A stretch of DNA of 51,530 nucleotides from Candidatus Pelagibacter communis. Lineage in GTDB: Bacteria > Pseudomonadota > Alphaproteobacteria > Pelagibacterales > Pelagibacteraceae. Positions 18,571 to 27,889 of this stretch are shown in pieces. Each line of letters starts with the position of its first letter. Within the stretch, counting starts at the first letter, position 1. The notes below the pieces were generated by a model, which was not told the DNA's origin, did not search any database, and saw only the letters and a program-made list of their open reading frames with translations. Location: assembly GCF_001179985.1 (NCBI RefSeq), contig NZ_CVSI01000014.1, positions 1 through 51,530 on the forward strand. Direction: 5' to 3'. A program made the translations under genes and the position numbers.

Positions 18571-18586
18571 GTTTTGAAGAGTTAAT

Positions 18587-19690
18587 ATGAATGTAAAAAA
18601 AACTGCACTGTACCAATTACACAAAAATCACAACGCTAGATTCGTTGAATTCGCTGGTTATAGTATGCCAATTCAATACTCTGAGGGAATTGTAAAAGAA
18701 CATAATATTACAAGAAATAAGTCTGGAATTTTTGATGTTTCGCATATGGGGCAGTTATTCATTAAATATAATGATGACATAACAGATAAGCTCCAAGAAA
18801 TTTTACCGACTGATCTTAAAAATTTAAAAATTAATCAAAGTAAGTATTCGTTTTTAATGAAAGAGAACGGGGGAATATATGATGATCTTATTATCACCAA
18901 GATGAAAGATCAGTACATGATTATTTTAAATGCCGCATGTAAACAAAACGATCTTCAGATTATTAAAAATAAATTAAATAATCAAAATTTGGATATGAAC
19001 AATGATTTATCTCTCATAGCTATACAAGGCCCAGAGTCCAAAACAATTCTTGAAAATGTAGTTTCAAATATATCAAAATTAAAATTCATGAATGGAGAAA
19101 AATTTTCTTTTAAAAATAATGAAATCTATATAACAAGATCAGGATATACAGGTGAAGATGGCTTTGAAATATCATTACCTAATAAAGTTGCAATCTCTTT
19201 TGCAGAAGAATTAATTTTAAAAGGGTCAACTTTAATCGGTTTAGGTGCAAGAGATACTCTAAGATTAGAAGCAGGTTTGTGCTTGTACGGTCATGACATA
19301 AATGAAAATACCAGTCCAGTTGAAGCAAATTTAAAGTGGGCTATTTCAAAAAACAGAATCAATGATAATTTTATAGGGTCAAAAAAAATAAAAAAACAAA
19401 TTGAAGAAGGTGTGTCAAAATTAAGAGTTGGTATCAAACCAGAGACTAGAGTTATAGCAAGAGAGTCAACGAAAATTTTTGATGAAAAAGACAATGAAAT
19501 TGGAAAAGTTACTAGCGGCACATTTGGACCAAGTGTTAATGCATCTATTGCGATGGGATATATTTCAAATTCTCATTCTAAAACAGATACAAAAATTTTC
19601 TTAGAAGTAAGAGGGAAAAAAGTACCTGCCAATGTTTGTGATTTACCGTTTTATAAAAAAAGTTATGTGAAGGGAGAAGCTAATGTCTGA
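18587..19690 (+). CDS. gcvT: Glycine cleavage system T protein (aminomethyltransferase)
   Basis: This 367-aa protein opens with the family motif around [22 protein letters not shown] and IFDVSHMGQ, has the folate-binding region and Asp-containing [14 protein letters not shown], and ends with the GcvT C-terminal barrel ([16 protein letters not shown]). It transfers the methylene of the aminomethyl-lipoyl group to tetrahydrofolate, releasing ammonia. It is the first gene after the glycine riboswitch and overlaps gcvH by eight bases. Confidence 0.96.
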   Translation: MNVKKTALYQLHKNHNARFVEFAGYSMPIQYSEGIVKEHNITRNKSGIFDVSHMGQLFIKYNDDITDKLQEILPTDLKNLKINQSKYSFLMKENGGIYDDLIITKMKDQYMIILNAACKQNDLQIIKNKLNNQNLDMNNDLSLIAIQGPESKTILENVVSNISKLKFMNGEKFSFKNNEIYITRSGYTGEDGFEISLPNKVAISFAEELILKGSTLIGLGARDTLRLEAGLCLYGHDINENTSPVEANLKWAISKNRINDNFIGSKKIKKQIEEGVSKLRVGIKPETRVIARESTKIFDEKDNEIGKVTSGTFGPSVNASIAMGYISNSHSKTDTKIFLEVRGKKVPANVCDLPFYKKSYVKGEANV

Positions 19691-20063
19691 TACAAAATTT
19701 TCAAAAGAACACGAATGGATTACATTAGATGGGGAAGTTGGAACTATTGGAATTACAAAACATGCAACTGAAATGTTAGGTGACATAGTTTTTGCTGAAT
19801 TACCTGAAAAAGGATCTAATGTTGAAAAAGATGGAACTGCAGGGGTGGTAGAGTCAACAAAAGCTGCTAGCGATGTATATACTCCAGTAAGTGGTGAGGT
19901 TGTAGAAATTAATCAATCAATTGTTGATGATCCATCAAAAATCAATGCTGACCCAGAGGGCGGAGCTTGGTTTTTTAAACTAAAGTTAAAAAATAAATCA
20001 GAACTCGATACTCTTATGAATAAAGAAGAGTACGATAAATTTGCAAAGGAGACATCAACATAA
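19683..20063 (+). CDS. gcvH: Glycine cleavage system H protein
   Basis: This 126-aa lipoyl carrier carries the lipoyl-attachment Lys60 in [14 protein letters not shown], and the flanking Gly residues ([22 protein letters not shown]) are conserved. It shuttles the aminomethyl group between P, T and L proteins. It is translationally packed between gcvT (8-base overlap) and gcvP (TAATG). The L protein and lipoate enzymes are not in this window. Confidence 0.96.
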   Translation: MSDTKFSKEHEWITLDGEVGTIGITKHATEMLGDIVFAELPEKGSNVEKDGTAGVVESTKAASDVYTPVSGEVVEINQSIVDDPSKINADPEGGAWFFKLKLKNKSELDTLMNKEEYDKFAKETST

Positions 20064-22933
20064 TGTTACCAAATTCAGAAAAAGATTTTTTAAAGAGACA
20101 CATTGGACCTTCTAAAGACGATCAATCAAAAATGTTAAAAGAATTAAATTATCAATCACTAGATGATTTAATTAACAGCACAGTACCAGAAAAAATAAAA
20201 TTTAATGGTGAACTTAACATTGGTGAGTCAAATTCAGAATATGAAGCTTTGAGAAAATTAAGAACAATTTCAAAAAAAAATCAAGTTTACTCAAATTTTA
20301 TAGGTATGGGTTATTACGGAACGTATACACCTTATGTAATTTTAAGAAATATATTAGAAAATCCAGGTTGGTATACTTCATATACGCCTTATCAGCCAGA
20401 AGTAGCTCAAGGAAGACTTGAGATGTTATTAAATTTTCAACAAATGATCGTTGACTTTACAGGAATGGATATCGCTAATGCCTCTTTATTAGATGAAGGT
20501 ACAGCAGCAGCGGAGGCTATGGGCCTAAGTCACAGATTGAACAAAAAAGATAGTAATATAGTTTTTGTATCTGAGGATTGTCATCCTCAAACAATAAATG
20601 TAATTCAAACTAGAGCTGAACCAATGGGTTTAAAAGTATTGGTTGGTAAAGAAGATGAGGTTTTAGACCAGTTAAAAGAGGATTTAGTTTGTGGAATTTT
20701 ACAATATCCTGGAACTTTAGGAAATATTAAGGACCCAAGTGAAGCAATTAGCAAAATCCGTAAAAAAAATGGTAAGGCTGTATTAGCATGTGATTTGTTG
20801 GCATTAGCAAAATTAAAAACACCAAGAGAACTTGGTGCTGATATAGCAGTTGGAAGCTCACAAAGATTTGGTATTCCGATGGGGTATGGAGGTCCACACG
20901 CAGCTTTTTTTGCAACAAAAGATGAATACAAAAGATCAATGCCGGGAAGAATTGTTGGTGTGTCAGTGGATAGACATGGCAATAAAGCATATAGATTGTC
21001 CTTACAAACTAGAGAGCAACATATCAGAAGAGACAAGGCTACAAGTAACATTTGTACTGCCCAAGCTCTATTAGCAATTGTATCAGCAGCATATTCTATT
21101 TATCACGGCCCAGATGGAATTAAGAACATTTCTGAAAGAGTGTCACAATTAGCAAAAAGTTTTGCTGACAAAATAAAACAGTCTGGATATGAACTTTATT
21201 CCAATTATTTTTTTGATACTGTTACAATTATTACTAAAGAAAAAACTGATCAAATTTATAAAAATGCTTTAAATCAAAAAGTTAATATACGTAAAGTAAA
21301 TTCTGAAATGCTTGCAGTTTCTTTTGATGAAAGAAAAAACGTTTATAGAGTAAATCAACTATTAAAAATCTTTAACGCAGCAGAATCAATCAAAAAAGAG
21401 GATCCTTCAGTAAGTTTACCTAATCTCCCAAAAAACTTATTGAGAACCTCAAAATATTTAGAACATCCAGTTTTCAACTCATATCATTCTGAAACTGAAA
21501 TGCTGAGATACTTAAAAAGATTAGAAGATAAGGATATAGCATTGAATAGAACAATGATTGCACTTGGTTCATGTACGATGAAGCTAAATGCTGCCGCAGA
21601 GATGATCCCAATTTCATGGAAAGAGTTTGCAGAACCTCATCCATTTGTTCCAATTGAACAAATGGAAGGATTTAGAGATCTATTTACTGATCTAAAAAAT
21701 TGGTTGCGTTCCATAACTGGTTTTTCGGGCGTTTCTCTTCAACCTAATGCAGGTGCTCAAGGTGAATACGCGGGATTGATGGTTATCCGAAAGTATCATT
21801 TATTTAGAGATGAGGCCAATCGAAACATATGTTTGATTCCAAGTTCAGCACACGGCACTAATCCAGCAAGCGCACAAATGGCTGGAATGAAAGTTGTTGT
21901 TGTTAATTGTGATAAAGAAGGAAATGTTGATTTTGATGACTTAAAGAAAAAAGTAGAGCAACATTCTGAAAACCTTGGGGCATTAATGGTGACTTATCCA
22001 TCCACTCATGGAGTGTTCGAAGAAAAAATATCAGATATTTGTGAGTTAGTTCATAAACATGGTGGTCAGGTTTATATGGATGGTGCAAATCTAAACGCAT
22101 TAGTGGGAATTGCTAAACCTGGAAATTTTGGTCCAGACGTTTGTCACATTAACTTACATAAAACGTTTTGTATTCCTCATGGTGGGGGAGGACCTGGAAT
22201 GGGTCCAATTGCTTGTAAAAGACATTTACAAGTTTACCTGCCCAACCACCCAGTAATAAAAGATTGTGGACCAACATCTGGAATTGGAGCAGTTTCCGCA
22301 GCGCCTTGGGGAAGTTCAAGCATTTTATCAATTTCTTGGATGTATATTAAAATGATGGGATCAGCAGGGTTAAAGCTTGCTACTCAAGTTGCGATACTTA
22401 ATGCAAATTATATAGCTCACAGATTAAAAGATCACTTTCCAATTTTGTATAAAGGGTCAAATAGCAATGTGGCCCACGAATGTATAATTGATATTAGAAA
22501 TATTAAATCAGAAACAGGAATAACAGAGGAAGATATTGCGAAAAGATTAATTGATTATGGTTTTCATGCACCAACTATGTCCTGGCCTGTCGCCGGCACT
22601 ATGATGATAGAACCAACCGAGAGTGAAAATCTGAGAGAGATAAATAGATTCTGTGATGCGCTCATTAAGATCAAATCTGAAATTGACAATATAAAATCTG
22701 GTAAATTTGATAAAATAGACAATCCTATAAAGAATGCACCTCACACAGATTTAGAGCTCTCATCTGATGAATGGAGGCATAAATACACACGTGAAGAAGC
22801 AGCTTATCCATCTAAATATTTGAAAAGCAATAAATTTTGGCCACCAGTTGCTAGAGTAGATAACGTATATGGAGATAAAAATATATTCTGTACTTGTCCA
22901 AGTATGGATGAATTTAAAGAAGACGCAGCTTAA
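20063..22933 (+). CDS. gcvP: Glycine decarboxylase (P protein), single-chain form
   Basis: This 956-aa homodimeric-type P protein has both halves fused; the N-terminal half (about 1-440) and the PLP-bearing C-terminal half are both intact. The PLP Schiff-base Lys is Lys700 in NLHKTFCIPHGGGGPGMGP. It decarboxylates glycine and passes the aminomethyl group to GcvH. It is the last clear member of the riboswitch-controlled gcvTHP operon, though the next gene starts only five bases after the stop and could be read through from the same transcript. Confidence 0.97.
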   Translation: MLPNSEKDFLKRHIGPSKDDQSKMLKELNYQSLDDLINSTVPEKIKFNGELNIGESNSEYEALRKLRTISKKNQVYSNFIGMGYYGTYTPYVILRNILENPGWYTSYTPYQPEVAQGRLEMLLNFQQMIVDFTGMDIANASLLDEGTAAAEAMGLSHRLNKKDSNIVFVSEDCHPQTINVIQTRAEPMGLKVLVGKEDEVLDQLKEDLVCGILQYPGTLGNIKDPSEAISKIRKKNGKAVLACDLLALAKLKTPRELGADIAVGSSQRFGIPMGYGGPHAAFFATKDEYKRSMPGRIVGVSVDRHGNKAYRLSLQTREQHIRRDKATSNICTAQALLAIVSAAYSIYHGPDGIKNISERVSQLAKSFADKIKQSGYELYSNYFFDTVTIITKEKTDQIYKNALNQKVNIRKVNSEMLAVSFDERKNVYRVNQLLKIFNAAESIKKEDPSVSLPNLPKNLLRTSKYLEHPVFNSYHSETEMLRYLKRLEDKDIALNRTMIALGSCTMKLNAAAEMIPISWKEFAEPHPFVPIEQMEGFRDLFTDLKNWLRSITGFSGVSLQPNAGAQGEYAGLMVIRKYHLFRDEANRNICLIPSSAHGTNPASAQMAGMKVVVVNCDKEGNVDFDDLKKKVEQHSENLGALMVTYPSTHGVFEEKISDICELVHKHGGQVYMDGANLNALVGIAKPGNFGPDVCHINLHKTFCIPHGGGGPGMGPIACKRHLQVYLPNHPVIKDCGPTSGIGAVSAAPWGSSSILSISWMYIKMMGSAGLKLATQVAILNANYIAHRLKDHFPILYKGSNSNVAHECIIDIRNIKSETGITEEDIAKRLIDYGFHAPTMSWPVAGTMMIEPTESENLREINRFCDALIKIKSEIDNIKSGKFDKIDNPIKNAPHTDLELSSDEWRHKYTREEAAYPSKYLKSNKFWPPVARVDNVYGDKNIFCTCPSMDEFKEDAA

Positions 22934-22938
22934 AATTA

Positions 22939-24174
22939 ATGAAAGTTGCAGTCATTGGCTCAGGTATCTCAGGACTTAGTGCTGCATACTTTCTATCAAA
23001 AAAATATAAAGTTGATTTATTTGAAAAAGAAGATCGTTTTGGAGGGCACTCTCACACAATTGATATTAAATTAAATGAAGATACAAATAAAATTCATGCA
23101 GATATTGGTTTTATTGTTTTTAATAAAAAAACTTATCCAAATTTAATTAATTTTTTTAAAGAAATAGACGTAGACATAGAAAAAAGCAATATGAGCTTAT
23201 CATTTATGTCTAAAGACATAGATTTAGAATATTGTGGAAAAGGATTAAAAGGTATTTTCTCCCATAAAAAAAACTTATTTAATTTTGATTTTTTTAAAAT
23301 GTTTTTAGAAATATTAAAATTTTATAAAAAAAGTTCTAAATTAAATGAATTTAATGAAGATATGAGCCTAGGCGAATATCTAGTTAATGAAAAACATTCT
23401 GAGTATTTTACTAATTATCATTTAATCCCTATGGTATCCGCAATTTGGTCAATGCCACCCTATGATGCAAAAAAAATGCCAATTAAATTTTTTATGAAGT
23501 TTTTTCAAAATCATGGTTTATTTAATTTAAGTAAAAGACCACAGTGGTACACAGTAAAAAACAGAAGCAGACAATATGTAAATAAAGTAATAGAAAAAAT
23601 TAGCGGTAAACATTTTAAAAATTACAAAATTGATAAAATAAAGAGAATTTCAAATTTCGTGAGAATTTTTTATGGGTCAGAAAATGAATATTTCGATTAC
23701 GATAAAGTTATTATTGCTACTCATGCTGATGAAGCAAAACAAATGATAGAGGACAAATCTGAAGAAGAAACTAAAATTTTGGGAAGTTTTCAATATAAAA
23801 AAAATTTAGCCATAATTCACTCAGATGAAGTAGTTATGCCTCAAAAAAGATTTAATTGGTCTGCGTGGAACACATCAATTTCAAAAAAAAATAGTTCTGT
23901 AACTTATTGGTTAAATTTACTCCAAAATTTTAAAATAAATAAAAATATCTTTTTAACTCTCAATCCTTTTGAGCAGATAAACACAGATAAAATAATAAAG
24001 AAAGTTGAATTTACTCACCCTTATTATGATCATAAAACACTAAAAAACCAGAAAAATTTACATTTGATACAAAATAAAAAAAATATATTATTTTGTGGTA
24101 GTTACTTTGGTTATGGATTTCACGAAGATGGCATTAAATCTACATTAGAAATGATTAAATTTTTGAATGATTAA
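22939..24174 (+). CDS. FAD-dependent amine-oxidase-like oxidoreductase (lipid-modification cluster)
   Basis: This 411-aa protein has an N-terminal dinucleotide fold (VIGSGISGLSAAYFL, residues 5-19), the FGGHSHTI FAD loop and a C-terminal CGSYFGYGFHEDG motif near the end. It belongs to the 'NAD/FAD-binding, amine-oxidase-like' group (COG2907) commonly encoded with DUF1365 and cyclopropane fatty acid synthase-like genes. It overlaps the DUF1365 gene by eight bases. Related proteins in Rhodobacter are connected with modified (methylated or furan) fatty acids; I infer a fatty-acyl desaturation or oxidation step here. It starts five bases after gcvP. Confidence 0.8.
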   Translation: MKVAVIGSGISGLSAAYFLSKKYKVDLFEKEDRFGGHSHTIDIKLNEDTNKIHADIGFIVFNKKTYPNLINFFKEIDVDIEKSNMSLSFMSKDIDLEYCGKGLKGIFSHKKNLFNFDFFKMFLEILKFYKKSSKLNEFNEDMSLGEYLVNEKHSEYFTNYHLIPMVSAIWSMPPYDAKKMPIKFFMKFFQNHGLFNLSKRPQWYTVKNRSRQYVNKVIEKISGKHFKNYKIDKIKRISNFVRIFYGSENEYFDYDKVIIATHADEAKQMIEDKSEEETKILGSFQYKKNLAIIHSDEVVMPQKRFNWSAWNTSISKKNSSVTYWLNLLQNFKINKNIFLTLNPFEQINTDKIIKKVEFTHPYYDHKTLKNQKNLHLIQNKKNILFCGSYFGYGFHEDGIKSTLEMIKFLND

Positions 24175-24934
24175 TAATTCTTGTATTTATGTTGGAAGCG
24201 TAATTCATAAAAGGTTTAAACCTAAAAAACATTTTTTTAAATATGACGTTTTTTCTCTTTTCTTAGATCTCGATGAAATAAATGAACTTGATAAGAAAAT
24301 TCCTTTTTTTTCGTATAATAAATTTAATATTTTAAGTTTTTTTGATAAAGACCATGGTTATAGAGATGGCTCATCAATTAAAGATTGGTTAATTCATGTT
24401 TTGAAAAAAAAGAATATTTCCACAATAAGTATTAAAATTAAAATATTATGCTATCCAAGAATATTTGGGTATGTTTTTAATCCATTAAGTATTTTTTTTA
24501 TCTACGATATAGACTCAAATCCAATAGCAATATTATACGAGGTTAAAAATACTTTTGGAGAACAACATACTTATGTCTTTAAAATTGATATAAAAAATAA
24601 ACAGATCTTTAATAATTGCAAAAAAAAATTTTATGTATCACCTTTTATGGATTTAGAATCAAAATATTTTTTTAAGGTGCTGATTCCTAGCGAAAGACTT
24701 TCAGTAATTATCGATCAGAGAGACAAAGAGGGAAAACTATTATTTGCTTCACAAGATGGCGTAAGAGTAAAATTAAGCTCAAAAAATCTGCTTAAATCAT
24801 ATTTAAAACATCCTTTAATGACCCTCAAAATAATTTCAGCAATACATTATGAGGCATTAAAACTTTGGATGAAAGGCATTAAATTAGTTAAAAAGAACTT
24901 AAAAATTAAAAATAATACTAGTTACGAAAATTAA
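24167..24934 (+). CDS. DUF1365 family protein
   Basis: This 255-aa protein shows DUF1365 hallmarks: N-terminal CIYVGSVIHKRFKPKKHFF, then CYPRIFGYVFNPLSIFF and EVKNTFGEQHTYVF. The biochemical activity is not established. It is almost always found between a COG2907 FAD enzyme and a CFA-like methyltransferase, exactly as here, with overlaps on both sides (8 bases and TAATG). A role in making or handling the same modified lipid is inferred from this linkage. Confidence 0.88.
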   Translation: MINNSCIYVGSVIHKRFKPKKHFFKYDVFSLFLDLDEINELDKKIPFFSYNKFNILSFFDKDHGYRDGSSIKDWLIHVLKKKNISTISIKIKILCYPRIFGYVFNPLSIFFIYDIDSNPIAILYEVKNTFGEQHTYVFKIDIKNKQIFNNCKKKFYVSPFMDLESKYFFKVLIPSERLSVIIDQRDKEGKLLFASQDGVRVKLSSKNLLKSYLKHPLMTLKIISAIHYEALKLWMKGIKLVKKNLKIKNNTSYEN

Positions 24935-26109
24935 TGATTAATAATTTTTCAAAAAAAATAGCTTTTTCGGCGTTAAAAATGATTAAGTATGGGAAGATCA
25001 TAGTAACAGATTATGATCAAAGCAAACATACATTCGGTAAAGATGAAAATTTAATTGTTTTTGTAAAAATTAATAGATCAGATTTTTTTAAGAAAATAAT
25101 TTCAAAAGGTAGCATTGGTATGGCAGAGGCCTACATGAATAACGAATTTGAAACTGATAACTTATCAAAATTGATAGAGTTAACTGCTAAAAACATTGAA
25201 ATTGTCCACAAGTTTTCAGGTATTTTAGATCTATCTTTTATTAATTATTTAAAAAATATTTTTAATAAAAATACGAAATCAAATTGTAAAAAAAATATCT
25301 CAAAACATTATGATTTAGGAAATGAATTTTTTTCACTTTGGTTAGACGATACTTTGACATACTCTAGTGCTATTTTTGAAAATGATAAATTAGATTTGGA
25401 AAAAGCACAAATAAATAAATATAAAAAGTTAACTTCACTTATTAAGCCTAAAATTGGTGACAAAGTTTTAGAGATAGGTTGTGGATGGGGCGGTTTTGCA
25501 GAATTTATAGGAAAAAATTATGATGTTAAACTAGATTGTATAACAATTTCAAAAAAACAATTCGATTACGCTAAAAATAGAATTTATAAAATAGGTCTTA
25601 ACGAAAAAATTAATATTAAAATGCAGGATTATAGAGACGTAAGAAATAAATATAATTCGATTGCTTCAATTGAAATGATTGAAGCAGTAGGACAAGGTTA
25701 TCTTAAAAATTATTTTCAAAGCATTAAAAAATATTTAAAAGATGATGGTAAAGCAGCAATTCAGGCAATCACGATCGATGATAAATTATTTAATAGATAT
25801 AAAAAAAAGGAAGATTTTATTCAAAAATATATTTTTCCAGGTGGATTTCTTCCGTCTAAAAACTCCTTAGTTGAACACGCAAAAAAAACTGGACTAGAGT
25901 TTACACAATGTAATTCTTATGGAGTGCATTACAGCAATACTCTTAAAATTTGGAGAGAAAAATTTTCTAAAAGTTGGGAACATATATCTAAGCAAGGTTT
26001 TGATAACACATTTAAGAGAATGTGGAATTTCTATTTATCTTATTGTGAAGCTGGCTTTAGATCAAAAAATATTGATTTAATACAGTTCTCTTTACTTAAA
26101 AATAAATAA
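24934..26109 (+). CDS. Cyclopropane-fatty-acyl-phospholipid synthase-like methyltransferase
   Basis: This 391-aa protein has an N-terminal substrate-side domain (residues ~1-120, with GSIGMAEAYM), the KHYDLGNEFFSLWLD signature, the SAM motif VLEIGCGWGGFAEF at about 176-190 and the SIEMIEAVGQGY active-site region. It would transfer a methyl or methylene group from SAM to an unsaturated acyl chain of a membrane phospholipid. The family includes true CFA synthases as well as methyltransferases making methyl-branched fatty acids. The FAD enzyme and DUF1365 partners favour the second type, but this is inference. Confidence 0.9.
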   Translation: MINNFSKKIAFSALKMIKYGKIIVTDYDQSKHTFGKDENLIVFVKINRSDFFKKIISKGSIGMAEAYMNNEFETDNLSKLIELTAKNIEIVHKFSGILDLSFINYLKNIFNKNTKSNCKKNISKHYDLGNEFFSLWLDDTLTYSSAIFENDKLDLEKAQINKYKKLTSLIKPKIGDKVLEIGCGWGGFAEFIGKNYDVKLDCITISKKQFDYAKNRIYKIGLNEKINIKMQDYRDVRNKYNSIASIEMIEAVGQGYLKNYFQSIKKYLKDDGKAAIQAITIDDKLFNRYKKKEDFIQKYIFPGGFLPSKNSLVEHAKKTGLEFTQCNSYGVHYSNTLKIWREKFSKSWEHISKQGFDNTFKRMWNFYLSYCEAGFRSKNIDLIQFSLLKNK

Positions 26110-26110
26110 T

Positions 26111-26644
26111 ATGAAATTAATAAAATCAATTCTATTGATTATTGTCTTGTCCTTAGTTACAAGCTGTTCAAATAATATGAAGCCAGAAGACTTTAAAAAT
26201 ACCGAGCCTACATTACTAATCGAAGAATATTTTAATGGCAAAGTGAAGGCATGGGGCATCCTACAAGACAGAAGTGGAAAGGTTACACGTCAATTCAAAG
26301 CAGATCTAATCGGTTCCTTTGATGACAATATTATTACTCTAGATGAAGACTTTTATTGGACAGATGGTGAAAAACAAAAAAGAACTTGGAAAATAAAAAA
26401 AATAGATAATAATAATTATATAGGAACCGCACCAGACGTAGTTGGAGAAGCAACTGGTGTGCAATATGGATCAGCATTTAAATTCAAATATGATTTGTTA
26501 GTTCCATTCAAAAATAAAAATATCAAAGTTTCATTTGATGATTGGATATTTAAACAAGATGAAAAAGTAGCAATCAATAGAGCGACCTTAACTAAATTTG
26601 GTTTTAAAGTTGGTGAGTTGACTGTCTTTTTTATGAGAGACTAA
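26111..26644 (+). CDS. DUF3833 family lipoprotein
   Basis: This 177-aa protein has a lipoprotein signal with lipobox LVTSC (Cys19), then a DUF3833 domain (FNGKVKAWGILQDRSGKVTRQF, a late FKVGELTVFF). Function is unknown; such proteins occur repeatedly in CFA/DUF1365 clusters. It starts one base after the methyltransferase stop and ends convergently, with its stop overlapping that of the SDR gene. Confidence 0.82.
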   Translation: MKLIKSILLIIVLSLVTSCSNNMKPEDFKNTEPTLLIEEYFNGKVKAWGILQDRSGKVTRQFKADLIGSFDDNIITLDEDFYWTDGEKQKRTWKIKKIDNNNYIGTAPDVVGEATGVQYGSAFKFKYDLLVPFKNKNIKVSFDDWIFKQDEKVAINRATLTKFGFKVGELTVFFMRD

Positions 26645-27399
26645 TCAACAATCTTTTTCATACCTTTCTCAATTATTTTGAAATACAACCCATTTGGCAT
26701 TATTTTTAGAAACTTCATTATGGATGTAAAAGATTTTGGAAAATGAATTTCAAATCCCTTATTTTTTGTTAGACCTTTAAACATTTGATCTGCAGCGAAC
26801 TCTGGAGATTTAATCATTGGCATTGGAAATTCATTTTTATCAGTCATAGGTGTTTTTATGAAACCAGGACTTACAAGAGAAACACGAACATTAAATCTTT
26901 TTAGATCAAAGTATAGACTTTCTGCAAAACTACTTAGGGCAGATTTAGACGCACAATATGCACCTGCTGCAGGCAAACCTCTGTAACCTGCTACCGAAGA
27001 TACTATAGATATATGTCCTGATTTTCTACTTTTATAATACTCGTATACAGAATTTATTGAATGTACGGTGCCAAAAAAATTAACTTCCATAATTTTTTTA
27101 ACCTTTTCAAGATTTAAACTCTTCTCAGATTTTGGATCATGAATTCCTGTGCAGAATACGGATATATCAATCTCCCCAATTTTATTTCTAATATTTTCGA
27201 ACACATTTTTACACTTTTCACTATCCGTTACGTCTAAAGGAAATGGCATTATATTCTCATTACTTTGAGATATTTCATTTAACAAATTTTCTCTTCTCGC
27301 TGAAATTGCTACCTTCCAACCTTCTTTTGCAAATTTTAATGCTAGTGCTTTACCAATCCCACTACTAGCTCCAGTTATCCATATTGATTTATTATTCAT
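26641..27399 (-). CDS. Short-chain dehydrogenase/reductase
   Basis: This 252-aa classical SDR has cofactor motif TGASSGIG at 9-16, catalytic Ser134/135 and Tyr148-x3-Lys152 (YCASK). The Arg residues after the second beta strand (ISARRE) favour NADP. The C-terminal SLVSPGFIKTPMTDK matches family members found with CFA/DUF1365 genes. It is encoded convergent to those genes and divergent from tspO with only 6-24 bases between starts. The substrate is unknown; a lipid-derived alcohol or ketone is plausible from context. Confidence 0.87.
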   Translation of the reverse strand: MNNKSIWITGASSGIGKALALKFAKEGWKVAISARRENLLNEISQSNENIMPFPLDVTDSEKCKNVFENIRNKIGEIDISVFCTGIHDPKSEKSLNLEKVKKIMEVNFFGTVHSINSVYEYYKSRKSGHISIVSSVAGYRGLPAAGAYCASKSALSSFAESLYFDLKRFNVRVSLVSPGFIKTPMTDKNEFPMPMIKSPEFAADQMFKGLTKNKGFEIHFPKSFTSIMKFLKIMPNGLYFKIIEKGMKKIVD

Positions 27400-27405
27400 A
27401 TAAAA

Positions 27406-27888
27406 ATGATGTATAATATGAATATGTTGAAAAATAAATTTATATCTTTTACAATATTTGCAATAATCACCTATTCTGCGTCATTTATTGGAAGTTTAGC
27501 TACATTCTCTTATAAAGAGCCTTGGTATTCGACACTAAATAAATCTTTTTTGACACCTCCTGACTGGGTATTTGCTCCTGTTTGGACAACTTTATATCTT
27601 TTTATGGCTATAGCAATTTGGTCAGCTTGGCATAAGAATTATAATATAAATTTAGTTTTAATTTATTTGATTCACTTATGTTTTAATACAACTTGGAGTG
27701 TAGTTTTTTTTGTTTTCCACAACATTGAATTAGCATTATTAAATTTGATAGTAATAATAATATTTATAGCAATATTAACTTTCAAATATAAAAAAATAAA
27801 TAATTTAAGTTTTTATCTGATGATTCCTTATTTACTTTGGAGCTGTTATGCATTAATTCTTAATTTTACTTTAGTTTTATTAAATTAA
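27406..27888 (+). CDS. tspO: TspO/MBR family membrane protein
   Basis: This protein of up to 160 aa has five predicted helices and the TspO signatures EPWYSTLNKS, TPPDWVFAPVWTTLYLFMAIAIW and, later, FNTTWSVVFFVFHN. TspO proteins bind porphyrins and related ligands, and in Rhodobacter the protein takes part in oxygen- and light-related regulation. Possible starts are ATG at 27406, 27409, 27418 or 27424; the last (MLKNKF) best matches the usual N-terminus. It is only 6-24 bases from the divergent SDR start. The next gene begins one base after its stop. Confidence 0.92.
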   Translation: MMYNMNMLKNKFISFTIFAIITYSASFIGSLATFSYKEPWYSTLNKSFLTPPDWVFAPVWTTLYLFMAIAIWSAWHKNYNINLVLIYLIHLCFNTTWSVVFFVFHNIELALLNLIVIIIFIAILTFKYKKINNLSFYLMIPYLLWSCYALILNFTLVLLN

Positions 27889-27889
27889 T

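Noticed and set aside
20605-21051. 148-aa frame antisense to gcvP
   Set aside because: Fully contained in gcvP, which is intact and conserved; composition is not protein-like.
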